DNA of 64,000 bases from Lipingzhangella_A rawalii (GTDB lineage Bacteria; Actinomycetota; Actinomycetes; Streptosporangiales; Streptosporangiaceae): contig NZ_JAVLVT010000010.1 of assembly GCF_031628175.1 (NCBI RefSeq), forward strand, positions 124,001-188,000, read 5' to 3'. A model generated the notes under the pieces. It saw only the letters and a program-made list of their open reading frames with translations, was not told the origin of the DNA and ran no database searches. Shown piece after piece: positions 25,195 through 33,173 of the stretch. Position 1 is the first letter of the stretch. Every line of letters begins with the position of its first letter. Position numbers and translations under genes: made by a program.

Positions 25195-26793
25195 CTACTC
25201 CCGCCCCGTATCCGGTCCGGCATCCGCGGCCTCGTCGACACGGGCCACGGACTCGCTGAAGCCCCCGGCGACGTAGTCCCGATGGGAGCGCACGGCGAAC
25301 TCGTAGCCAGGGGCCGCTCCCGTCTCCCACTCGGTCCCCTCCTCCACCACCGCGACCATGCTCCAGCCGCGGTCGGGATCAGGTTCCTCCTCATCACGGG
25401 GGACGCATCCGGGCTCGCCGGGCTCGGCCGCGTCCCCGCCAGCGTCGGCGTCGGCGTCTTCGCAGTCCAGGGCGCGACGCCACACCGCGTAGTGGCTTGC
25501 CTCCGCAACCGCGCTCCAGTCCAACACCTCGTCCTCCAGACTGACCTCGGCGGGACCGGAGGGTGTCTCCTCGTCCATGGTGATCTCCACGCGCTGCGAG
25601 CGTTCCCCCACATCGTCGCCCCGTAGCGGGTCCACGTAGAAGGTGTAGGTGGCACCGGCGAACAGGCCGCTGATGGTCGCGCTGGGGGTGGTGCCGGCAG
25701 GTTCGACCACCTCCGCGGGCAGGCGAACCAACTCGTCCGGGTCCGGATCCTCCCGTCGCTGCCAGACCTGGTAGTCGGTCGCTCCCGGCACCGGGTCCCA
25801 GCTCAGCGTGACGGTGTCCTGACTTTCGATGTCGGCCGTGATCTCGGGGGCGGTGCGCGGCCCCACCTCGACCTCGGGCAGCGGACGTGGGTAGGGAGCA
25901 CCGAGCTCCAGCTGTCCGGCGAGGGCATCGGCAAAGGCGGCCGCGATCCGCTGCTGACCACGGGAGTTGGGGTGGATGGCGTCCCAGTTGTCGCGGTCCG
26001 GGTCGTAGTCCGCCGCGGTGTCGGCCAGGATCACCGGGGAGTTGGCACCGGTGAGATCGTTGGCGAGGCGGGGCAGCGCCCGGTTGACCTCGTGGATGTC
26101 GGCGTTGAACTCCTCGTCATCGTCCGTGCCCCAGACCGGTGTGAGCTGCCCCAGAACCACCTGAATGTCACCGCGGGCCACCCGTGCGGTGTCCACGAGA
26201 TCGCGGATGTGTCCGATGGTCTCTTCGGGGGTTTGTCCACTGCGTAGGTCGTTGACCCCGGCGAGTACCAGCAGGTAGTCCGGCTCGAACTCGGCGACGT
26301 GGGCCCCGACGTCCGCCGCGAGCACCTCGGCCGTCGCCCCCCACACGCTGGCGTGTTCCCGGTCGAAGTCCGTGTCCACATATCCGGGATCGTCCTCGGG
26401 GATGGTGTCGGGATCGAGGTTGGCGACGTCCTCGAAGGGACCGACGAACTCCACGGTGTGGTCGGCTTCGGCATCCAGGTGCTGCCACAGCCAGTAACGC
26501 CAGGTGTGATCACCGGTACTGCCCTGGGTGATGGAATCCCCCACCGGCATGAGGAGAACGTGTTCCCCTGGCGGCGTGGCTTCGGGGGACGCCGACTCGG
26601 CCTCGGGGGCCGAACCCAACCGAAAGGTGCCAACCGTGAGCTGGATCACAAGCAGGGTGGCAGCCATCGACGCCATCATCACCGCGGCCAGCCCGAGGAG
26701 GGATGGCCGCCAGCGACGCCTGGACCTGGGGCGTTCTGGCTCCCCCACACCGTCACCACTGTCGGCGCGCACGCGATCCCCGTCGTCGTTCAC
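25195..26793 (-). CDS. Secreted or membrane-anchored SGNH hydrolase with fibronectin-III-like domains
   Basis: Signal-anchor helix at about 32-52 (LLGLAAVMMASMAATLLVIQL). An SGNH/GDSL esterase domain follows: block I GDSITQGS, block III AGVNDLR, block V DAIHPNSRGQQRIA with the catalytic His. Then come two fibronectin-III-like segments (VTLSWDPVPGATDYQVW; VLDWSAVAEASHYAVW) and a Cys/Glu-rich acidic tail. Likely an extracellular carbohydrate esterase or lipase; substrate unknown. The GTG at 26791-26793 is preferred, as a longer frame would run into the divergent transporter promoter. Confidence 0.8.
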   Translation of the reverse strand: MNDDGDRVRADSGDGVGEPERPRSRRRWRPSLLGLAAVMMASMAATLLVIQLTVGTFRLGSAPEAESASPEATPPGEHVLLMPVGDSITQGSTGDHTWRYWLWQHLDAEADHTVEFVGPFEDVANLDPDTIPEDDPGYVDTDFDREHASVWGATAEVLAADVGAHVAEFEPDYLLVLAGVNDLRSGQTPEETIGHIRDLVDTARVARGDIQVVLGQLTPVWGTDDDEEFNADIHEVNRALPRLANDLTGANSPVILADTAADYDPDRDNWDAIHPNSRGQQRIAAAFADALAGQLELGAPYPRPLPEVEVGPRTAPEITADIESQDTVTLSWDPVPGATDYQVWQRREDPDPDELVRLPAEVVEPAGTTPSATISGLFAGATYTFYVDPLRGDDVGERSQRVEITMDEETPSGPAEVSLEDEVLDWSAVAEASHYAVWRRALDCEDADADAGGDAAEPGEPGCVPRDEEEPDPDRGWSMVAVVEEGTEWETGAAPGYEFAVRSHRDYVAGGFSESVARVDEAADAGPDTGRE

Positions 26794-26916
26794 GATCCGA
26801 GCCTGACATGTCCATCGACCGGGAACCAGTCGGGGGCACGCCCCGCTGCCCCTGCCACCCACCCCAGCGGCGAGAACGCGTTCTATAGTCTGGGACCAGC
26901 CGAGGAAAGGACTCAC

Positions 26917-27834
26917 GTGACCGGGCTGATCGCCGCGCTCATCGCCGCCGCTGTCTACACTGCGGGGCTTGTTATCGAGCAACGGGCGCTGCATCGCGCG
27001 CCGACGATCACGATCCGGCGCCCCCTGGCTCTGGCCCGCGTCCTTCTCGGAAGCCCCCGCTGGCTGGCGGGATGCGCCTTGGCCGCGCTGGGCAGTATCG
27101 GGCTGATCATCGCTCTCGGACTCGCCCCGGTTTCGGTGGTGCAGCCCGCCTTCGCGGCGGGGATCGCCACCATGCTGCTGGTGTGCAGCCTACTGCTGGG
27201 CGACCGGATCACCACGGGGGAACGTGCTGCCTTGGCGCTGATGCCGGTGGCACTGCTGTTACTGAGCCTGTCCCTGGGGTCCCCGGACGCGGCCGAAGTC
27301 GGCACCGAGCCGCACATGGCGGGACTGTGGCTGGTCAGTGCCGGCACCGTGGTGCTGTGTGTCGCCGCGGTGGGGCTGGGCGGCCAGGGCCGGTACGTCT
27401 CCGCGGTCGCCCTCGGCTGCGCGGCCGGCCTCGCCCAGGGTGTGGCCGGCCTCCAGGGCAAGGGCCTGGGCGGGCTGCTGGCGGAAGAGGGACTGCTCTC
27501 CGCGATCCCACCGGCCCTGGCCTCGCCCTACCCCTACCTGTACGCACTGGGCTGGGCTGTGGGGATTGTCCTGTTCCAAACCTCGCTGCAACGCAGCCGT
27601 GCATCGGTCACCGCCCCGGTGGCGAACGTGACCGGGAACGTGTTCATGGTGCTCCTGGGCACCGTCCTGTTCGGGGAACGCCTCCCCGATGATCCGCTGC
27701 TGCTCGTCCTGCGCATCGCCGGGATCGCACTGACCCTGGTCGTGGTGGTGCTCGTCCGTGGAACCGTTGCTCAGGCCGAAGCCGACACCACCCGACTCCG
27801 GGAGGACAACGGGGCCGGGGTGCGGTCGCCGTAG
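26917..27834 (+). CDS. DMT-superfamily (EamA/NIPA-like) transporter
   Basis: A 305-residue protein of nine or ten membrane helices with the two-fold repeat of drug/metabolite transporters (SVVQPAFAAGIATMLLVCSLLLGDR near residue 70; ASVTAPVANVTGNVFMVLLGTVLFGERL near 240). The GTG start has AGGAAAGGA at 26903-26911. A -10-like TATAGT lies at 26883-26888. Substrate not predictable. Confidence 0.75.
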   Translation: MTGLIAALIAAAVYTAGLVIEQRALHRAPTITIRRPLALARVLLGSPRWLAGCALAALGSIGLIIALGLAPVSVVQPAFAAGIATMLLVCSLLLGDRITTGERAALALMPVALLLLSLSLGSPDAAEVGTEPHMAGLWLVSAGTVVLCVAAVGLGGQGRYVSAVALGCAAGLAQGVAGLQGKGLGGLLAEEGLLSAIPPALASPYPYLYALGWAVGIVLFQTSLQRSRASVTAPVANVTGNVFMVLLGTVLFGERLPDDPLLLVLRIAGIALTLVVVVLVRGTVAQAEADTTRLREDNGAGVRSP

Positions 27835-27987
27835 CGGCTCCCAGCCCGGCCCGGAGGCGTCCGATGTGCCGGCTACCGCCAGTTCCACACACAATGCATC
27901 CGCACGGGACGGATGCCTTGGGTGCGGGGCATGGCACGCGGCAGCTGCTGGGGCGCCACCCGGCAAGGCCCGCAGAGCGCACGCTCG

Positions 27988-28503
27988 TCAGGCCCGAACC
28001 GCGAGCGCCTCCCGCACCTGGGGAGCCACGATCTCCGCCCACGCGGCCACAACGGCCGCCGGAGTGTGCAGCTCCGGGCGGGACAACAGCAGCGCCGGTT
28101 CCGGCACCCAGGCACCCAGCTCGGACAGCAACAGCCGCAGGTCCTCCTCGATACCGCGCCCACTGCCCAGATCGGCGACCGCAGCCAGCGGCACCGCGAC
28201 AGCGTGGGCCAGCGCCAACTCCGGCAACTGGTCGAGAAATACCTTGAGCAGCCCGGTGTAGCTGCCATGAACCTGCGGCGAGGCCACCATCACCACCTCA
28301 CTGGCGGCGACAGCGTCGCGGGCCGCCCGCACCGCCTCCGGCGGGTCCGCGGACAGCAGCAGCGGGCTCAGTTCGGCCAGATCGACGATGTGTGGCTGAT
28401 CCAGCCCACTGTTCTCGGCCAACACCTGCGCAGCGTGCCGTGTTGCCTGGGTGAAGGCCGAATCCGGGTCGGGGGACGCACCAAGAACCGTGAAACGAGA
28501 CAT
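27988..28503 (-). CDS. NAD(P)H-dependent FMN reductase (SsuE/MsuE-like)
   Basis: A 171-residue flavodoxin-fold reductase that supplies reduced FMN to two-component monooxygenases. N-terminal LGASPDPDS phosphate loop; SPQVHGSYTGLLKVFLDQLP in the middle is the family's flavin-contacting block. GGAG lies seven bases before the ATG (28501-28503). The gene is preceded on the same strand by a cysteine-containing leader peptide (28603-28680) of the class found before actinobacterial sulfur genes, supporting a role in sulfonate-sulfur use or another sulfur-starvation task. No monooxygenase partner adjoins it; the LLM enzyme at 12088 is a distant possibility. Confidence 0.85.
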   Translation of the reverse strand: MSRFTVLGASPDPDSAFTQATRHAAQVLAENSGLDQPHIVDLAELSPLLLSADPPEAVRAARDAVAASEVVMVASPQVHGSYTGLLKVFLDQLPELALAHAVAVPLAAVADLGSGRGIEEDLRLLLSELGAWVPEPALLLSRPELHTPAAVVAAWAEIVAPQVREALAVRA

Positions 28504-28602
28504 GTAACGCTCCGGGTCGAGCCACGAGTGTGGCGAGAATCTAGACACTGTCGGGCAGTGACGCGACGACGTCACCCACGCAGCGGCGTCAGCGCCGCAC
28601 AG

Positions 28603-28680
28603 CTAGCCGCGACACAGAGCGCTCGCCTGCCACCGCAGATCGACGTGCAGGCGCTGGACGAGCAGCTCACCGGAGGACAT
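28603..28680 (-). CDS. Putative sulfur-responsive leader peptide
   Basis: A 25-residue open frame on the minus strand. It contains LLVQRLHVDL and, near its end, ASALC followed by Arg-Gly-stop. This is the conserved pattern of the short putative leader peptides found upstream of cysteine and sulfur-assimilation genes in actinobacteria. It ends 99 bases upstream of the flavin reductase start. Translation stalling at the C-terminal Cys codon could couple cysteine supply to expression of that gene (known mechanism for related mycobacterial leaders, inferred here). The binding site is weak. Confidence 0.7.
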   Translation of the reverse strand: MSSGELLVQRLHVDLRWQASALCRG

Positions 28681-28766
28681 GCACCCAATAATGCGGGCGG
28701 ACGGAGGGTATCGTCAATGCTTGGGTTACCCCCGTCCCCCACCGTCATGTTTCGGGAGCGGCCGTC

Positions 28767-29951
28767 ATGAGCACCACAGCCACCGGATTCGGCGCGGAAC
28801 AGGTCGACGTTCTGCTCACGAACGCGAGGATCGTCACAGCGGCCACGGTTCACCACGGCTGGCTGCGTCTGCGCCAGGGTCGGGTGGCGGAGCTGGGCTC
28901 CGCAGCGCAGCAGCCCGCGCATCCTGCCGCGGCCACTGTGGACGTGGCCGGACGATGGGTCGCCCCGGGGCTCGTGGACATCCACTGCCACGGTGGCGCC
29001 GGACACGACTTCGGCGAGGCGCGCACCCAAGCCACCACGGCGGCACTCGCACCGCACCTGGGCAGCGGAACGACAAGCACCCTCGCCAGCCTGGTCACCG
29101 CCTCCGCGGAGGATCTGCTGCATCAGGTGCGTTCCCTGGCGGCGGACGCGACGGCGGGTCACGTTGCCGGCATCCATCTGGAAGGCCCCTACCTCGCAGA
29201 AGCCCGCTGTGGCGCCCACGACCCCACGCAGCTCCGGGACCCGGATCCCGCCGAGTTCGAACGACTGCGCGCCGCGGCCGACGGGCATCTGCGCATGATC
29301 ACCCTCGCTCCGGAACGTCCCGGTGCCCTGGAGCTGGTGCGACGGGCCGTCGACGCCGGAGTGACCGTGGCCGTGGGCCACACCGAAGCCACCTATGCGC
29401 AGACCCAGGCCGCCCTCGACGCGGGTGCACGGGTGGCCACGCACCTGTTCAACGCCATGCCGGCACTGCACCACCGCACCCCGGGACCGATCGGGGCGCT
29501 GCTGGGGGATGATCGTGTCACCGTCGAACTCATCAACGACCAGGTTCACGTGCACCCGGCGTCGGGCCGGATCGCCACGGCGGCCATGGGACCGGAACGT
29601 CTCGCCCTGGTCACCGACGCCATGGCGGCGGCCGGGGTCGGGGACGGCGACTACGAACTCGGTGGCCTGCGGGTTGAGGTGCGGGAGGGAACGGCACGCC
29701 TCGCCGACGGAGGCGCTGTCGCCGGCAGCACCATCGTGCTCGGGGAGGCAGTGCGCCAGGCGGTACAGCATCTGGGTCTGGACCCGGCCGCCGCGCTGCG
29801 GGCTGCCTCGACGATTCCGGCCCGGGCCGTGGGGCTCACCGATCGCGGTGACTTGGCGCCGGGGCTGCGCGCCGACGTGGTGATCCTGAACGAGGACCTC
29901 ACCGTGGCGGGCCAGCTACGCGAGGGACGCTGGACTCGCCACCTGGGCTGA
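28767..29951 (+). CDS. nagA: N-acetylglucosamine-6-phosphate deacetylase
   Basis: A 394-residue amidohydrolase-fold enzyme converting N-acetylglucosamine 6-phosphate to glucosamine 6-phosphate and acetate. Motifs: VDIHCHGGAGHDF, GIHLEGPYL with the metal Glu, VGHTEA and ATHLFNAMP with metal His residues, and LVTDAM with the catalytic Asp. The ATG has GGGAGCGG upstream. Amino-sugar recycling or chitin use; no phosphotransferase or nagB gene adjoins it. Confidence 0.93.
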   Translation: MSTTATGFGAEQVDVLLTNARIVTAATVHHGWLRLRQGRVAELGSAAQQPAHPAAATVDVAGRWVAPGLVDIHCHGGAGHDFGEARTQATTAALAPHLGSGTTSTLASLVTASAEDLLHQVRSLAADATAGHVAGIHLEGPYLAEARCGAHDPTQLRDPDPAEFERLRAAADGHLRMITLAPERPGALELVRRAVDAGVTVAVGHTEATYAQTQAALDAGARVATHLFNAMPALHHRTPGPIGALLGDDRVTVELINDQVHVHPASGRIATAAMGPERLALVTDAMAAAGVGDGDYELGGLRVEVREGTARLADGGAVAGSTIVLGEAVRQAVQHLGLDPAAALRAASTIPARAVGLTDRGDLAPGLRADVVILNEDLTVAGQLREGRWTRHLG

Positions 29952-30030
29952 CCTCCCGCGTGTCCTCCCGAGAGGGGATACTGCCCCCGGCCACAATGGT
30001 CTGGTCGCCACCGCGCCAGGGAGGGCCATC

Positions 30031-30384
30031 GTGACCGTACCCAAGCATGCCCGCCCGGCCCACACACCCGCCCGGGCCGGCTCCACGGAACGTCGCCACC
30101 TCACCGAGCTAGCCGCCGCGCTCGCTCCCTACGGGGTGTGGTCCCGGGTCCTCGCGGACGGCACCGTGCTACTTCGGGTGAGCAATCCCGCCTCGCAGTA
30201 CGCCGTCGAGGACATCGCCTGTGCGCGGCAGCCCTACCAGACCGAATTCCACACCACCTTCGGGGTGCGGATCGGCGACACCGACGATGTTCCGGCGGCG
30301 GCGCACAACGTGGCCTGGCTGGTGGGAATGGTGGAGGACAGTGGGCCGGGGGCCGGAGGACCCCGGCCGCGCCCCGGCGCGTGA
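30031..30384 (+). CDS. Conserved hypothetical protein, 117 residues
   Basis: I do not recognise a family. A basic N-terminus (about 1-23) precedes a compact alpha/beta-looking domain (RHLTELAAALAPYGVWSRVL, VLRVSNPASQYAVEDIACAR, FGVRIGDTDDVPAAAHNVAWLVGMVE) and a Gly/Pro tail. GGAGGG lies five to six bases before the GTG. It resembles small actinobacterial proteins of the kind found near signalling genes, but no function can be given. Confidence 0.65.
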   Translation: MTVPKHARPAHTPARAGSTERRHLTELAAALAPYGVWSRVLADGTVLLRVSNPASQYAVEDIACARQPYQTEFHTTFGVRIGDTDDVPAAAHNVAWLVGMVEDSGPGAGGPRPRPGA

Positions 30385-30515
30385 CAACCGGCGCCGGATA
30401 GGCTCGGCGCGGGTCACGGGGACTGTCGTCGCTCCCCGGCAGGCTCGTACGATTCGGGCGCCACCGCCACGGTGCCACGGCCGGCGACAGATCCTAGGTT
30501 CGGTAGGGGTGACAC

Positions 30516-31910
30516 ATGCTGGGAGTCCTGGTTCTCCTGTACCTCCTCGTCATTGTCGGAATCGGGGTGTACTTCGTCCGGCACGTGCACGGCGTGGAGG
30601 ACTTCGCTCTGGCCGGGCGCAACCTGGGGTTGCCGATCCTGATCGGAACCCTGTTCGCCACCTACATCGGCGGCGCCACCGTCGTCGGCTGGACCGGCAG
30701 CTTCTACGAGATGGGCTTCGACTGGTGGTGGAGTGGTATCGGTGGTCTCGCCGGGATCGCGCTGGCCACCCTGGTGATGGCACGCCGCTCCCGGCGGCTG
30801 GGCCAGTTCACGGTCCCGGACCTACTCGCGATCCGGTACGGCGCCACCGCCCGCTACGTCAGCGCCGTGATGATCATCCTCGGGGATATTGCCATCGTGA
30901 CCGTGCAGGTCATTGCCATCGCGGGGATTCTGACGACCTTCACCGACCTCGGACGGCTGCCGGCGATGGTGGTGGGCATCGTCGCCTTCGCCGTAATCTC
31001 CCTGTTCGGTGGCATGAAGGGCGTCGCCGTCACGGACAGCCTCCAGGCCCTCGTGATCTTCGTTGGGCTGCTTGCCGGGGTGCTGGTGCTGTTCGGAACC
31101 CAGGGCGGCCTCGGCCCCACGTTCGCGGGTCTGCCCGAGGGCTACCTGGAGCCCTTGTCGGTGACCGGCCCCCTGGGTGCTTTGGGACTGGCGTTCGCGG
31201 CCCTCGGTACCACGGCGGTGTCCCAGGCGCTGATCTTCTCCCGGATTTTCTCCGCACGCACCGAACGGGTGGCGTTCCACGGGATGCTGCTGCTGATCCC
31301 GACGGCGTTCCTCGGCTACCTGCTGGTGTCCCTGCTGGGCTATGGCGGCCGTTCGCTGTTGGGGCCGGGCGTGCACGCCGACGAGGTGTTCGCGCGCGTG
31401 GTCAACGAGCTCCTGCCCCCGGCGGTGGGCGGCCTGCTGCTGGCCACCGTCATCGCTGCGATCGTCACATCAACGAACTCGATCCTGCTCAGCGCCAGCG
31501 TCAACCTGGCCCGCGACATCTACCGCACGACGGTGCGCCACGAGGCCGGAAGCGCTGAACTGCGGCGTGTCGGGCAGGCCGCCGTAGTCGTGTTCGCGCT
31601 GCTGGCGTTTGGTCTGGCCGTGGCCCTGCCCGGAATCGTGGACGCGATCGTCCTGTCCTACACGATCTACTCGGCGGGTCTACTCATCCCGATGTATGTG
31701 GGCTTCCTGTGGCGGGGCGCGACCCCGGCCGCTGGCGTGGCCTCCATCGTCGCCGGGGGCGGCACCGCCCTCCTATGGTTTGTGCTCGGGGAACCGGCCG
31801 ACCTGCCCGCCATACTCCCCGCGCTGGGTGTGGCCCTGGTCGTGATTCTCGGGGTGAGTGCGGTGACCCCCCGCCCCAGTCGGGAGAACCTGCGCGTGTT
31901 CACGGTGTAG
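30516..31910 (+). CDS. Sodium:solute symporter (SSS family)
   Basis: A 464-residue protein with 13 predicted membrane helices of the LeuT-fold SSS family. Family blocks include DFALAGRNLGLP in the first loop, ATYIGGATVVGWTG in the second helix, RSRRLGQFTVPDLLAIRYG, and TSTNSILLSASVNLARDIY, which carries the conserved sodium-site serine/threonines. Likely a Na+-coupled importer of a carboxylate, amino acid or similar solute. Monocistronic; the convergent gene follows after a tandem repeat. Confidence 0.85.
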   Translation: MLGVLVLLYLLVIVGIGVYFVRHVHGVEDFALAGRNLGLPILIGTLFATYIGGATVVGWTGSFYEMGFDWWWSGIGGLAGIALATLVMARRSRRLGQFTVPDLLAIRYGATARYVSAVMIILGDIAIVTVQVIAIAGILTTFTDLGRLPAMVVGIVAFAVISLFGGMKGVAVTDSLQALVIFVGLLAGVLVLFGTQGGLGPTFAGLPEGYLEPLSVTGPLGALGLAFAALGTTAVSQALIFSRIFSARTERVAFHGMLLLIPTAFLGYLLVSLLGYGGRSLLGPGVHADEVFARVVNELLPPAVGGLLLATVIAAIVTSTNSILLSASVNLARDIYRTTVRHEAGSAELRRVGQAAVVVFALLAFGLAVALPGIVDAIVLSYTIYSAGLLIPMYVGFLWRGATPAAGVASIVAGGGTALLWFVLGEPADLPAILPALGVALVVILGVSAVTPRPSRENLRVFTV

Positions 31911-31940
31911 GCGCCAGGTAGGCACCAGGTAGGCACCAGC
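31910..31940 (+). repeat. Short tandem repeat GGCACCAGGTA
   Basis: Three consecutive 11-base units (GGCGCCAGGTA, GGCACCAGGTA, then a degenerate GGCACCAGC) begin at the stop codon of the symporter gene, in the 54-base gap before the convergent channel gene. Confidence 0.6.
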
Positions 31941-31964
31941 CGGCCGGGGCCACGTGCTCCTCGG

Positions 31965-33059
31965 TCAGTGCCATTCGGAGCGTAGGAGTTCCCGATCGTC
32001 GAAGACGAGGGTGCGTTCGGCCCGGTCCACGTACCGTTCCAGGTCGGCGGTGCTCAACCGGCGCCGGGCAAGGTAGTAGAGGGTTGCCCCCACGGGGACG
32101 TCCTCATTCCAGGACGGGCTGAGTTGGAGCTGCCCCTCCCGATCGATCCCGAGGATCGTGGCGGCGTTCCAGCGCCCCAGCGCCATCTGGAAATGGCCAT
32201 AGCTGCGACCCGCGAGACTCGCGGGCACGCGGATGGAGTAGGTGGCACGTCCGCCGGGACTCAGCATCGCGGTGTAGAGGGCTGACATTCCAGGGTCACG
32301 CACTTCGGCAGCGATCTCTTCGCAGGCGTGCCACGCCACACAGCGGGCGCCCGGCGCGATCCGGGACACGGTGCGGGCGTGCGCAGGATCGTGCAGCGCG
32401 ACAACCGTGTGCACATCCGGGCCGGTGTGCGCCGCGGCCACCACAACCTTGAGCGCTTCATCGTCGTCGCGGGGGTCGACCAACACGGCGGCGGCGCGGG
32501 GCAGCGCCGCCCGGGCGAGGACCTCGTCCTCGGTGAGATTCCCGCGTACGAAGTGGGTGTCGTCGCGGTGCGACAACGGATGCTGCTGGGCCTGCTCGTC
32601 CCAGGCACACACCACGATCTCGTGTGGCTCCTCCGCGGTGAGCGCCTCGACGATGCGCTCGGTACGGCCGGGCGTGTACCCGAGTACGGCAATGTGTCCG
32701 GTGGCCCTGGCCTCTGCCCGACCGTGCATACGCCGTTCCTTGGCCTTGTCGATCGCCCGGGCGAGGCGGGCGAAAATCATGGTGATGGTGACGATTCCAC
32801 CGACGATCACATACACGCCGACCAGATACCCGCCGGTGGTCACTGGGTAGTGGTCTCCCGGGCCGGCCGCCGCCGGTGTGATGGTCCCAGCGAACCACCA
32901 CCAGTAGACGTCCGGCTGCACCACGGCGGCCCCGGGTGGCTCCGCCCACACCATCAGCAGCCAGCTGCTGACGAAGACGAACGCCAACAGCTCCACGGGC
33001 AGCGCCCAGGTGGCACGCTGCCAGAGCCGGCTCCACGCGCGGGAGAGTAACAACCGCAC
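31965..33059 (-). CDS. Two-helix channel-like protein with RCK/TrkA-N domain
   Basis: A 364-residue membrane protein built like a two-helix potassium channel: helix 1 ELLAFVFVSSWLLMVW, a pore-loop region, helix 2 TTGGYLVGVYVIVGGIVTITMIF. A Rossmann RCK domain follows (HIAVLGYTPGRTERIVEAL, THFVRGNLTEDEVLARA), then a TrkA-C-like part. The pore segment reads TITPAAAGPGDHYPVTT where channels have TxTTVGYGDxYPxT, so the filter TVGYGD is replaced by AAGPGD (residues 64-69). Homology to ion channels is clear; potassium selectivity is doubtful. Divergent from the BCCT gene. Confidence 0.75.
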   Translation of the reverse strand: MRLLLSRAWSRLWQRATWALPVELLAFVFVSSWLLMVWAEPPGAAVVQPDVYWWWFAGTITPAAAGPGDHYPVTTGGYLVGVYVIVGGIVTITMIFARLARAIDKAKERRMHGRAEARATGHIAVLGYTPGRTERIVEALTAEEPHEIVVCAWDEQAQQHPLSHRDDTHFVRGNLTEDEVLARAALPRAAAVLVDPRDDDEALKVVVAAAHTGPDVHTVVALHDPAHARTVSRIAPGARCVAWHACEEIAAEVRDPGMSALYTAMLSPGGRATYSIRVPASLAGRSYGHFQMALGRWNAATILGIDREGQLQLSPSWNEDVPVGATLYYLARRRLSTADLERYVDRAERTLVFDDRELLRSEWH

Positions 33060-33173
33060 GCAGTGAGGTTACCCGACGTAACCGGGATGGGTACAGCTTC
33101 GGTGGTGACTCCTCGACACCGCGGCACGGCGAGTGCTTGGATTCGGGGACCGACACCGGGAGCTTGATCAGAC

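Noticed and set aside
24911..25330. Minus-strand open frame between the STAND gene and the SGNH hydrolase gene
   Set aside because: It overlaps both well-supported genes and shows no domain; the 260-base gap has no clear gene.
28559..28770. Plus-strand frame running into nagA
   Set aside because: No binding site or homology; the minus strand of the same DNA holds the better-supported leader peptide.
31910..31940. CRISPR-like array
   Set aside because: Only three 11-base units with no spacers; a simple tandem repeat.
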